A stretch of DNA of 64,000 bases from contig JBKBPL010000007.1 of NCBI GenBank assembly GCA_046293075.1, positions 62,001 through 126,000 on the forward strand, read 5' to 3'. The translations under genes and the position numbers were made by a program. The DNA is from Ga0077530 sp046293075. Its GTDB lineage: Bacteria > Pseudomonadota > Alphaproteobacteria > Rhizobiales > Hyphomicrobiaceae. How positions within the stretch are numbered: the stretch's first letter is position 1; every line of letters starts with the position of its first letter. Positions 1 through 8,198 of this stretch are shown here, in pieces. Under the pieces are notes generated by a model. The model had not been told where the DNA came from. It did no database searches and worked only from the letters and a program-made list of their open reading frames with translations.

Positions 1-458
1 ACAATGCCGAGCGTCTTGTCGTAGAGCTCGTACATGGCCGGTGCCGGGCCATTGCCGCGCCAGCGCCCGGCGCGAACATTCGCGTGCTGCCAGATGACGC
101 GCCGCGAGACCGTAAGCATGAGCATGATCGCGTGCTCGGCGACCGAGATCGCGTTGGCGCCGCCGTTGTTGCAGACGGGCACGCCGGCCGCGCGGGCTGC
201 CTCGATGTCCACCGCGTCATAGCCGGCGCTCAAGAGCTGGACCAGCTTGAGCTTCGGTGCGGCTCGGTAAAATTCCGGCGGCATCTTGACGTTCGGATAG
301 CAGACCATGAAGTGGGCGCTTTCCACGGCGCGCATCATCTCGGCGCCTCCCTCCGGCGCCAGCACGAGCTCAAAGCCCGAGGGCGCGAGCTGGCGGGCAA
401 GCTCCCCCGTCTTCGCCGAGGGGGGGACGAGCACGATCCGTGGCGGGGACGTGGACAT
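1..458 (-). CDS. D-2-hydroxyacid dehydrogenase, N-terminal part (runs off window start)
   Basis: Reading leftward from an ATG at 458, about 152 residues are present before the window edge. The protein starts MSTSPPRIVLVPPSAK. It carries the catalytic-domain segment of the D-isomer-specific 2-hydroxyacid dehydrogenases: LLSAGYDAVDIEAARAAGV, followed by VCNNGGANAISVAEHAIML. The sequence is cut at DKTLGI, just where the NAD-binding GxGxxG loop would begin. The family reduces 2-keto acids or oxidises D-2-hydroxy acids with NAD(P), usually in the cytosol. Substrate cannot be told. It is divergent from the MFS gene at 677. Confidence 0.85.
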   Translation of the reverse strand, partial: MSTSPPRIVLVPPSAKTGELARQLAPSGFELVLAPEGGAEMMRAVESAHFMVCYPNVKMPPEFYRAAPKLKLVQLLSAGYDAVDIEAARAAGVPVCNNGGANAISVAEHAIMLMLTVSRRVIWQHANVRAGRWRGNGPAPAMYELYDKTLGI

Positions 459-676
459 GGTAGGGCGCTCCTGAAGCACGATTGATGCGAAGCCACAGGC
501 TCCGGATGGTGGACCGTGGCCACTATCCTCCGGCCGGGCCTGTCCGGACAAGCGCCTCTCGCGGTGGTGCGGGGCGCGTCCGCCGCAGGGCGGCCCGCCC
601 CCGTCATCGTTGTGGATTCGCCCGCGGACGCCTAGGGATAGCTTTCGGCGCGACCCGGCAGCCCGCGGTGAGCAGT

Positions 677-2206
677 ATGACCGATACAACCGACAGACCC
701 GCGGCGGAAACGGAGATGGGGGTCTCCCGGCGCATACTCATCCTCATCTCGTCGATGTTGTCGGTGGCGCTCTACTTCAGCTCGATCCTCGTCGCCTCGA
801 CCGTCCTGCCGCAGATGCAGGGGAGCTTCTCGGCGACGCCGGACGAGATCTCCTGGACGATGACGTTCAACATCCTGGCTACCGCCATCGCCATGCCGAT
901 GACGGGCTGGCTAACGGCGCGGTTCGGCCGCAGCACCGTGATGATCTGGTCGACCGGGATCTTCACCATCTCGACCGCGCTCTGCGGTTTTGCGACGACA
1001 CTCGAGGAACTGATCCTCTGGCGCATCGTGCAGGGCGCCGCCGGGGCGCCGTGCGTGCCGCTCGCCCAGACCATCCTTCTCGATACCTTCCCCCCGCGCC
1101 AGCACCGCATGGTGCTCGGGATCTATGGCATGGGCGTCGTCATGGGGCCGATCATCGGGCCGGCGCTCGGCGGTTATCTCGCCGAGATCCTCAACTGGCG
1201 CTGGGCGTTCTTCCTGCTCATCCCGGTGGGCGTTGCGGCGACGCTCGGCCTTTCAGCGACGCTGCCTGCAGACCGCACACGCGGACCGGTATATCTGAGC
1301 TGGATCGGCTTCATCCTGCTCTCGGTGGCGATCGGGGGTCTTCAACTCGCGCTCTCGCGTGGCCAGCGGCTCGATTGGTTCGAGTCGGTGGAGATCCGCG
1401 TGACGCTCTTTGTGTCGGTCGTCGCCTTCTATCTGTTCATTGCCCACAGCCTGACCTCGCGCCGGCCTTTTCTCGACCTTCGCCTGCTTCTTGACCGCAA
1501 CTACAGCCTCGGTCTCGCGCTCATCGCGATCTTCGGCATGTTGAACTTCACGCCCATGGTGCTGCTGCCGGCGCTCATGCGCGTCTATATGGGCTATCCC
1601 GACGTGCTTGTCGGCCAAGTCGTCGGCGCGCGTGGGATCGGCGGGCTGCTCGGCTTCTTCGCCGTGATTTTCCTCTCGCGGCTCGACCCGCGGGTCAGTG
1701 TCGGCGCCGGCTTTGTGCTTCAGCTCATTGCCGGCATCTGGCTCATGCGCATCGATCTCAACGTGACGCCGCTGGAGCTGGCTCTCAACGGCGTGATCCA
1801 GGGCCTCTCGGCGGGCATCATCGTGGTCGCGCTCACGCTCGTCACCTTCGCGAATATCCCGCGCGAGAAGATGCCCGAGGCGACGGCCGTCTATCATCTC
1901 CTGCGCAATATCGGCGCGAGCCTGTTCATCTCTGTTTGCGTGGCACAGGTCGTCCGCTCGATGGGCGTGAACTACTCGGTGCTCTCCGAACTGATCTCGC
2001 CCTTCAACCGCACGCTGGCTTTGCCCTGGGCCGTGGGGCCGCTCGATACGTCGAGTCCGGCGTCGCTTGCCCGCTTGTCGGGCGAGATCTCACGACAGGC
2101 GGCTATGATCGCGCACCTCAATGCGTTCGGACTGTACACGGCCGTGGCGGCGGTCTCGGTGCCGCTGGTGCTGCTGTTGCGCAATGCCAGGGCGCCCGCG
2201 AACTAA
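677..2206 (+). CDS. MFS transporter, DHA2 (EmrB/QacA-like) drug:H+ antiporter family
   Basis: 509 residues from the ATG at 677 (a GTG at 668 is also in frame; upstream in-frame sequence is low-quality and unlikely to be coding). About 14 hydrophobic segments fit the 14-TM DHA2 group. Motif A-like GWLTARFGRS follows TM2, and the antiporter motif C appears as GMGVVMGPIIGPALGGYL in TM5. ILVASTVLPQMQGSF with DEISW in TM1 and its loop is characteristic of EmrB-type inner-membrane exporters. No EmrA-type periplasmic adaptor lies beside it. Its stop codon overlaps that of the convergent PhoX gene by 4 nt. Substrate unknown. Confidence 0.88.
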   Translation: MTDTTDRPAAETEMGVSRRILILISSMLSVALYFSSILVASTVLPQMQGSFSATPDEISWTMTFNILATAIAMPMTGWLTARFGRSTVMIWSTGIFTISTALCGFATTLEELILWRIVQGAAGAPCVPLAQTILLDTFPPRQHRMVLGIYGMGVVMGPIIGPALGGYLAEILNWRWAFFLLIPVGVAATLGLSATLPADRTRGPVYLSWIGFILLSVAIGGLQLALSRGQRLDWFESVEIRVTLFVSVVAFYLFIAHSLTSRRPFLDLRLLLDRNYSLGLALIAIFGMLNFTPMVLLPALMRVYMGYPDVLVGQVVGARGIGGLLGFFAVIFLSRLDPRVSVGAGFVLQLIAGIWLMRIDLNVTPLELALNGVIQGLSAGIIVVALTLVTFANIPREKMPEATAVYHLLRNIGASLFISVCVAQVVRSMGVNYSVLSELISPFNRTLALPWAVGPLDTSSPASLARLSGEISRQAAMIAHLNAFGLYTAVAAVSVPLVLLLRNARAPAN

Positions 2207-4236
2207 CCGGCAATGCGGCCGCCACCCTGACGGCGGATGGCGAGCACGGCGGGACGGGGTGGCATTGCAGGCTGGAAATCGGGCCAGCGTGTCGCGGGAT
2301 CCTCGAAGGTCGATGGGCGGCCAAACGGCTTCCACACCTGTACGCCATCGGTGCCAGGGTGCTGGACCGCGAGAAACAGCGTCTCGCCATCCGGCGCGAA
2401 GCAGGGGCCGCAGATCTCTGCGCCAACGGGGCCGCGGAAGAAAAGGCGCGAGCGGCCGCGCAGGTCCCCCTCCGTGTCCACGGCATAGAGGCCATCGGCT
2501 CTGCCGGTCCGCAACCAGCCAGTGCCCTGGTCGGTGGCAATCCAGAGATGCCCGTCGGCATCAAAGGCGCAGTTGTCCGGGCAGGCGAACCAGCCGTGAG
2601 CACTTGTTGCCGGGTTCCAGCGGGCCCCGACCTCGGCGACGGCGGGATCGCCGCACGCAATGAGCAGATCCCAGGTGAAGCGTGCCGCGGCGTGGTCCCC
2701 GTCCGAGGGCGTCATCTCGATGATATGGCCGAAGGCGTTCTCGGCGCGAGGATTGGCGGCATTCGTCTTGGCTGCCGTGCGCCGATCGTTGCTCGTGAGC
2801 ATGACGTAGACCTTGCCCGTGCGCGGGCTCGGCTCAACATCCTCGGGCCGATCCATGGGCGTTGCCTTGAGGAGGTCGGCGGCAATGCGCGCGTCGATCA
2901 CGACGTCGGCTTGAGAATGAAAGCCGTTCTCCGGCGTCAGTGGGCCCTCGCCGAAGACGAGGGGCAGCCAGTCGAGCGTGCCGTCGTCATTGTAGCGGGC
3001 GACAGAGAGTGTGCCCTCTGAAAGAAGGCGCATGTTATGCGCGCGATCGCCGGCGCGATAGCGGTCGCGACTGACGAAGCGGTAGACGTACTCGAAGCGC
3101 GCGTCGTCGCCTGAGTAGAGCACGACGCGGCCATCCTTGTTGACGATGCATTCGGCGCCTTCATGGCTGAAGCGCCCGAGGGCCGTGTGCTTGACCGGCG
3201 TCGAGGCCGGATCACTCGGATCGACTTCGACGATCCAGCCGAAGCGGTTCGGCTCGTGCCGTTCCTTCTCGACATTGAAGCGCGCGTGATAGCGGCCCCA
3301 GTTATACCAGCCGCCCGGAATGCGGTAGCGCAGGTAGCTGCGCGCTTCGCTGCCGCCGGCGCCGCCCGGCCCCGCAATGCGAAGCCGGTCGGCGAAGTCT
3401 GGCGTGTCGGCCCAGAAATAGCCGTGAAAATTCTCTTCCGCGGTGAGGTACGTGCCCCAGGGTGTCAGTCCGCCGGCGCAGTTGTTGAGTGTGCCGAGAA
3501 CGTGCTGTCCGGTCGGATCGTCGGCGGTCCTGAGGCGCGCGTGGCCGGCGGCCGGGCCGTCCATGGTCATGGGCGTCGATGCCGTGATGCGCCGGTTGGC
3601 CGTGCTCTCCAGCACGGGCCGCCAACGCTCGCCCGCGCGCGCGATCTCGACAATGGTGACGCCGTGGGCGGCCATCTCGATCGCCACGTGGGTCTCGGTG
3701 ATCTTCGAGAAGTCCGTGCGCTTGAGCCGATTGAGGCCGGGGAACATGACCTCGGCGTTGACGTACTCGTGGTTGACGCAGAGGAGCGCCCGGTTGCCCG
3801 CGCTGCCAAGCGGAATGAAGGCGATGTAGTCGTTGTTGTAGCCGAAGCGGCGCGCCTGCTCCTCGGCGGTCAGCTTATGGGGATCGAAGGGCGCCAAGTC
3901 AGGAAAGAGCGGATCGCCCCAGCGGAGCAGCACATCGGCCACATACCCCTCGGCCACGTGATGGCGCTCGTCGACGCCGGCGGTGAGTTCTTTGAAGCGG
4001 GCCGTTGCGATCGCTTGGGCGCGCGCCCGGCCGCCGCCAAGCGCGCCGGCGCCGAAGAGGGCTGTCGCCGCCGTCACGCCGAGGCTGCCTTTGAGGATGT
4101 CGCGGCGGCTGTAACGGCGTGCGATCACGGCGCCGATGCTGCGCTCGGTGTCGGGATTGAGGGGGATGTCGTCAGCCGCTTCACAAGCGTCCGAACTGCT
4201 GACGTACGCGTCGTTCTGGTGCATCTCGCCGCTCAT
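2203..4236 (-). CDS. phoX: PhoX-family (DUF839) Tat-exported protein, probable alkaline phosphatase
   Basis: 677 residues from ATG 4236 (MSGEMHQNDAYV). Upstream in-frame extensions are unconvincing. A twin-arginine export signal, YSRRDILKGSLG followed by an alanine-rich stretch ending ARAQA, sits near residues 44-75. That is typical of PhoX, a Ca/Fe-dependent periplasmic phosphomonoesterase folded inside the cell. Family landmarks seen are FGYNNDYIAFIPL, CVNHEYVN, NNCAGGLTPWGTYLTAEEN, a Trp/Tyr-rich RIPGGWYNWGRYHARF segment and a C-terminal CFAPDGETLFLAVQHPG. The last group belongs to the beta-propeller. No PhoB box was identified upstream. Enzymatic phosphatase activity is inferred from family only. 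Confidence 0.85.
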   Translation of the reverse strand: MSGEMHQNDAYVSSSDACEAADDIPLNPDTERSIGAVIARRYSRRDILKGSLGVTAATALFGAGALGGGRARAQAIATARFKELTAGVDERHHVAEGYVADVLLRWGDPLFPDLAPFDPHKLTAEEQARRFGYNNDYIAFIPLGSAGNRALLCVNHEYVNAEVMFPGLNRLKRTDFSKITETHVAIEMAAHGVTIVEIARAGERWRPVLESTANRRITASTPMTMDGPAAGHARLRTADDPTGQHVLGTLNNCAGGLTPWGTYLTAEENFHGYFWADTPDFADRLRIAGPGGAGGSEARSYLRYRIPGGWYNWGRYHARFNVEKERHEPNRFGWIVEVDPSDPASTPVKHTALGRFSHEGAECIVNKDGRVVLYSGDDARFEYVYRFVSRDRYRAGDRAHNMRLLSEGTLSVARYNDDGTLDWLPLVFGEGPLTPENGFHSQADVVIDARIAADLLKATPMDRPEDVEPSPRTGKVYVMLTSNDRRTAAKTNAANPRAENAFGHIIEMTPSDGDHAAARFTWDLLIACGDPAVAEVGARWNPATSAHGWFACPDNCAFDADGHLWIATDQGTGWLRTGRADGLYAVDTEGDLRGRSRLFFRGPVGAEICGPCFAPDGETLFLAVQHPGTDGVQVWKPFGRPSTFEDPATRWPDFQPAMPPRPAVLAIRRQGGGRIAG

Positions 4237-4348
4237 ACCATCGAATGATACATGCGTTTGCACGGGCCGCCGTTGAGCGGCCCGTGCGACCAGCATGCCA
4301 GCATCATGGCGCGGGTTTTGTGACAGCGCATGTGCGCGCTGGCCGAAG

Positions 4349-5842
4349 CTACTCGATCGGCACCGCGACGAAGCGCAGCTCGCCCTTGGCGTCCTCGATC
4401 CTGAGCAGAACGGCCTTGCGGCCGGCCTGGCGGATCTTCTCGATGCCTGCCGCGACATCGGCAACGGACGCCACGGCATCCTGGCCCGCCTCCACGATCA
4501 CATCGCCGACCTTGATGCCGCGCTTGGCGGCCGGGCTCTTGGGATCGACCTCCGTCACCACCACGCCCTTGGTCTTGGCGTCGAGGCCGTATTGCTTGCG
4601 CAGGTCGTCATCGAGCGGGGCCAGGGCAAGGCCGATCAGGCGGCCGCTCTGCGGCGTGTTTTCGCCGCTCGGCTTTTGTGCGGCCGCATCGTCCTCGACG
4701 AGCCGGGCGACGGTGACCTTGAGCGTGCGCCGCTCGCCCTTGCGCAGCACCTCGACATCCACCGTCTTGCCGACCGGCGTCTGCGAGACAAGGCGCGGCA
4801 GACCGCGTGTCGTCGTGACATCGCGGCCATCAAAGCGCACGACGACATCGCCCGCCTCGAGGCCGGCCTTCTGGGCCGGGCTGTCGGGCGTCACCGAGGA
4901 GATCAGCGCACCGGCGTTCTCCTTGAGGCCGAGCGTCTCGGCGACGTCCTCGGTGATGCTCTTGATGCGCACGCCGAGCCAGCCGCGTCGTGTCTCGCCG
5001 AACTGGCGGAGCTGGTCAATCACCGACATGGCTGCGTCGGAGGGGACGGCGAAGCTGATGCCGACCGAGCCGCCCGTCGGCGAAATGATGGCGGTGTTCA
5101 CGCCGACCACCTCGCCGTCCATGTTGAAGAGCGGCCCCCCCGAATTGCCCTTGTTGATGGCGGCATCCGTCTGCAGATACTCATCGTAGGGGCCCGAGCT
5201 GATATCGCGCTGCTTGGCCGAGACGATGCCGACAGTCACTGATCCGCCGAGCCCGAAGGGATTGCCGATCGCCATCACCCAGTCGCCGACCTTGAGATCC
5301 GTCGAGCTGCCGAACGCAACCTCGGGCAGCGGCTTCTTCGGCGTAACCTTGAGCAAGGCGAGATCCGTCTTGATGTCCTTGCCGACAACGCGGTCGACCT
5401 TGAGCTTCGAGCCGTCGTGGAAGTTGATGATGATCTCGTCGGCGCCGTCGATCACGTGGTTGTTCGTGACGATCAGGCCCTCCTTGCCGTCGATGATGAA
5501 GCCCGAGCCGAGCGAGGACACCTTGCGCTGGTCGTCCGTACGCCCGCGCCGGTCGAAGAACTCCTCGAAGAACTGCTCGAAGGGCGAGCCCTTCGGGACC
5601 GAGGGAAGCGGCACGCCACTCTGCTTGCCCTTGACGCTCTGGCTGGTTGAGATGTTGACGACGGCGTTGATGAGGCGCTCGGCGAGCGGAGCCACTGACT
5701 GCGGGCCACTGCGCGCGGTCGCCTCGATGACCGACACGGCTGCGGTCATGATCAGCGCCCCCAGCAGTCCGAGAGACAGGCGGCGAAGCACGGTTCGCCG
5801 CCCCGCTGGACGCTGAGCCTCACTCATCGACGTGGCCAGCAT
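4349..5842 (-). CDS. Do/DegP-family periplasmic serine protease (HtrA)
   Basis: 497 residues. A short N-terminal cytoplasmic part with arginines is followed by a hydrophobic segment (about 20-38) serving as signal peptide or anchor. The trypsin-like domain has the triad His129 (TNNHVIDGAD), Asp160 (IKTDLALLKV) and Ser234 (NKGNSGGPLF). Two PDZ domains follow: GWLGVRIKSI onward, and a second ending in the C-terminal quarter (SPAAKRGIKVGDVIV). This is the DegP/DegQ layout for folding surveillance and degradation of envelope proteins. The start at 5842 is preferred over an internal ATG at 5827, which has no Shine-Dalgarno sequence. It occupies the slot after pheS where pheT is usually found. Confidence 0.93.
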   Translation of the reverse strand: MLATSMSEAQRPAGRRTVLRRLSLGLLGALIMTAAVSVIEATARSGPQSVAPLAERLINAVVNISTSQSVKGKQSGVPLPSVPKGSPFEQFFEEFFDRRGRTDDQRKVSSLGSGFIIDGKEGLIVTNNHVIDGADEIIINFHDGSKLKVDRVVGKDIKTDLALLKVTPKKPLPEVAFGSSTDLKVGDWVMAIGNPFGLGGSVTVGIVSAKQRDISSGPYDEYLQTDAAINKGNSGGPLFNMDGEVVGVNTAIISPTGGSVGISFAVPSDAAMSVIDQLRQFGETRRGWLGVRIKSITEDVAETLGLKENAGALISSVTPDSPAQKAGLEAGDVVVRFDGRDVTTTRGLPRLVSQTPVGKTVDVEVLRKGERRTLKVTVARLVEDDAAAQKPSGENTPQSGRLIGLALAPLDDDLRKQYGLDAKTKGVVVTEVDPKSPAAKRGIKVGDVIVEAGQDAVASVADVAAGIEKIRQAGRKAVLLRIEDAKGELRFVAVPIE

Positions 5843-6057
5843 GATCGTTCTCGCCTCGCAGTTGATCGCGCGGCCGCAGCTCGGGAGCTACACAGGGCGG
5901 CGGGCCGTCGCTTGACGCTCAGATATCCATCCTGCCGGATGCGGGAGCTGTCAACGCCCGCGCCGGCGGCGGCCGGATCACAAGCCCGTTGATCCCCTTT
6001 CGGATGGTGTTCAGCCGCCCATCTGGCCACGCACTTGCGTCAACTTGGGGGCAGCGT

Positions 6058-7140
6058 TCAGCTCGAAACACCGCCCGCAAGCGTTGGCACGTCGAAGGGC
6101 AGAAAGCCGAAGTGCCTGAGCCAGCGCATGTCGGCCGAGAACATGTCGCGCAGGTCCGGGATGCCGTACTTGAGCATGGTGATGCGGTCGAGGCCCATGC
6201 CGAAGGCAAAACCCTGGTAGCGCTCGGGATCGAGCCCGCAGGCGGCGATCACGTTCGGATGCACCATCCCCGAGCCGAGGATCTCGAGCCAGCGCCCCGG
6301 CTTGCCGATCGCGGCGGCGTCGACGTCCACCTCCATGGACGGCTCCGTGAACGGGAAGTGCGAGGCGCGGAAACGCATCTTGACCTCGTCCACCTCGAAG
6401 AAGGCCTTGCAGAACTCCTCAAGGCACCATTTGAGGTGCCCGAGGTGGGTCTCCTCGTCGATGACGAGGCCCTCGATCTGGTGGAACATGGGCGTGTGCG
6501 TCTGGTCGCTGTCGGAGCGGTAGACGCGGCCCGGCGCGATGATGCGGATCGGCGGCTTCTGGCTCAGCATCGTGCGGATCTGCACGGGGCTCGTGTGCGT
6601 GCGCAGCAGGAGGCGCGAACCGTCCGGGCGCGGCTTCAGGTAGAATGTGTCGTGCTCCTGGCGCGCGGGGTGCTCGGGCGGGATGTTGAGCTTGGTGAAG
6701 TTGAGGTCGTCGGTCTCGATATCTGGGCCCTCGGCGACGGCGAAGCCCATGTCGGCGAAGATTTCCGTGACCTCGTCCCAGACTTGGCTGACCGGATGAA
6801 TGCGGCCCTCGGCCTGCGGGCCGAGCCGCACCGGCAGGGTGACATCGGCGGTCTCGCTGGCGAGGCGCGCGGAGAGCGCGGCATCCTCGAGCACGGCCCT
6901 GCGGCGCTCGAGCGCATCGGTGACGGTCGTCTTGAGCTGGTTGACCGCGGCGCCGAACGCCTTGCGCTCCTCGGGCGCCATCTTGCCGAGCTGGCTCATC
7001 AGCTCGGAGACGCGGCCCTTCTTGCCGAGCGCGGCAATGCGCACCTGCTCGATCGCCGCGAGACTGTCGGCGCGCGTGATCTCGCCGATCAGCTCGGTCT
7101 CGAGGGCGGAAAGGTCGGCGGGCGCACGGGTGGCGGTCAT
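6058..7140 (-). CDS. pheS: Phenylalanine--tRNA ligase alpha subunit
   Basis: 360 residues, normal length. It charges tRNA-Phe as an alpha2-beta2 class II synthetase. Residues 1-90 form the N-terminal coiled-coil region. Class II motif 2 is seen at GRVYR (204-208) with THTPMFHQIEGLVID just after, and motif 3 as GFAFGMGLDRITML near the C-terminus. It is co-directional with and 30 bp downstream of rplT, giving the order rpmI-rplT-pheS. The beta-subunit gene pheT is absent from its usual place directly downstream. After a 215-bp gap comes the DegP-like protease. Confidence 0.97.
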   Translation of the reverse strand: MTATRAPADLSALETELIGEITRADSLAAIEQVRIAALGKKGRVSELMSQLGKMAPEERKAFGAAVNQLKTTVTDALERRRAVLEDAALSARLASETADVTLPVRLGPQAEGRIHPVSQVWDEVTEIFADMGFAVAEGPDIETDDLNFTKLNIPPEHPARQEHDTFYLKPRPDGSRLLLRTHTSPVQIRTMLSQKPPIRIIAPGRVYRSDSDQTHTPMFHQIEGLVIDEETHLGHLKWCLEEFCKAFFEVDEVKMRFRASHFPFTEPSMEVDVDAAAIGKPGRWLEILGSGMVHPNVIAACGLDPERYQGFAFGMGLDRITMLKYGIPDLRDMFSADMRWLRHFGFLPFDVPTLAGGVSS

Positions 7141-7170
7141 GGTCGGCCTCGCTGGGTCGGCTGACGAGGC

Positions 7171-7548
7171 TCAGGCTGTCCTGGTGACGGCCGCCGAAAC
7201 CGCAGCTTGGGCCTGCTCGACGAGAGCTTTGAAGCCGGCCGGGTCCTTCACCGCGACGTCGGCCAGCACCTTGCGGTCGACCTCGACACCGGCGACCGAC
7301 AGGCCGTGGATGAAGTTGCCGTAGGTCATGCCGTGCTCACGGGCGGCGGCGTTGATGCGCTGGATCCAGAGCGCGCGGAACGTGCGCTTCTTGCGCTTGC
7401 GGTCGCGGTAGCCGTACTGCAGGGCCTTCTCGACGGCCTGCTTGGCGATGCGGATCGTGTTCTTGCGCCGGCCGTAGTAGCCCTTGGCGGCTTCGAGGAC
7501 CTTCTTGTGCTTTGCGTGAGCAGTCACGCCGCGCTTGACGCGGGCCAT
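7171..7548 (-). CDS. rplT: 50S ribosomal protein L20
   Basis: 125 residues, starting MARVKRGVTAHAKHKKVLE, a textbook L20 N-terminus. The body contains YYGRRKNTIRIAKQAVEKA and RDRKRKKRTFRALWIQRIN. L20 binds 23S rRNA early in large-subunit assembly. A Shine-Dalgarno AAGGAG lies just upstream (minus strand, about 7555-7560). It sits 51 bp after rpmI and is the middle gene of rpmI-rplT-pheS. A short alanine-rich C-terminal tail extends the core. Confidence 0.98.
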   Translation of the reverse strand: MARVKRGVTAHAKHKKVLEAAKGYYGRRKNTIRIAKQAVEKALQYGYRDRKRKKRTFRALWIQRINAAAREHGMTYGNFIHGLSVAGVEVDRKVLADVAVKDPAGFKALVEQAQAAVSAAVTRTA

Positions 7549-7599
7549 GGGAATTCTCCTTGAGCTTCAAAATCTTGGGGACAGCCGTGCCGTACCGCG

Positions 7600-7800
7600 T
7601 CAGCGGTTGTAAGGCATGTACTTCTTGACGATCTTGGCGTCGCTGTCGTTGAGGGTCATGGTGCCTCGGGCATTGCGGACGAACTTGGCGGTCCGCTTGA
7701 TCATGCCGTGGCGCTTGCCCTGCGCCTGGGCCAGCACTTTGCCGGTGCCGGTGATCTTGAAGCGCTTCTTGGCGCCGCTCTTGGTCTTCATCTTGGGCAT
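7600..7800 (-). CDS. rpmI: 50S ribosomal protein L35
   Basis: 66 residues beginning MPKMKTKSGAKKRFK and ending KKYMPYNR, both standard for L35. The ATG at 7800 is chosen because this is the conserved family start; an in-frame extension up to 7869 is not conserved. It is the first gene of the rpmI-rplT-pheS unit and is preceded by a good sigma-70-type promoter at 7920-7948. infC, often found just upstream of rpmI in other bacteria, is not here. Confidence 0.97.
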   Translation of the reverse strand: MPKMKTKSGAKKRFKITGTGKVLAQAQGKRHGMIKRTAKFVRNARGTMTLNDSDAKIVKKYMPYNR

Positions 7801-8198
7801 TTGGCTCTCCATTCTCTTGTTTTTACGCGGATTTGTCCGCGTGGCCCGCAGCGGGCGGGCGCGATGCAAAGCATCTAAGCCGCCACGGCATGCCCCGCCG
7901 GGCGGCTCGAACGAGCGCGGTTATAGGGGAGCGGGGGCAGGAAGGCAAGGTGGGCGGGGATACGCGACTCGCAAGCTGGCCGCAGGTCGCTGGCTCGGAC
8001 CTCCCCGCCGCCCATCATCCGAGTTCCCGCTTCGCCGTGAACATTAATGCGGCGAGCCGCCTGTATTCCAACCCCCTCTCAGAACGGTCGGTCGCATCAG
8101 CCATTGGCAACCCTTGCGTACCGATGGACGAGGCCACCAGCGCATTTCGCGCGGGCAGGGGAAGCATCCAATCCGAAATGGAACGGGCCCCGTCATCC
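7801..8198. other. 398-bp gene-free stretch upstream of rpmI
   Basis: This gap separates rpmI from the HerA-like gene, both on the minus strand. It holds the rpmI promoter (7920-7948) and an untranslated leader of roughly 110 nt. Short open frames here have no recognisable protein character and lack good start sites. No infC or other small gene was seen. Confidence 0.6.
7920..7948 (-). promoter_or_regulatory. Predicted sigma-70-type promoter for rpmI-rplT-pheS
   Basis: On the minus strand a -35 TTGCCT (7943-7948) and a -10 TATAAC (7920-7925) are separated by exactly 17 nt. The predicted start is near 7913, about 113 nt before the rpmI ATG. The match to consensus and the position ahead of a ribosomal operon support the call. 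The transcript start has not been mapped. Confidence 0.6.
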
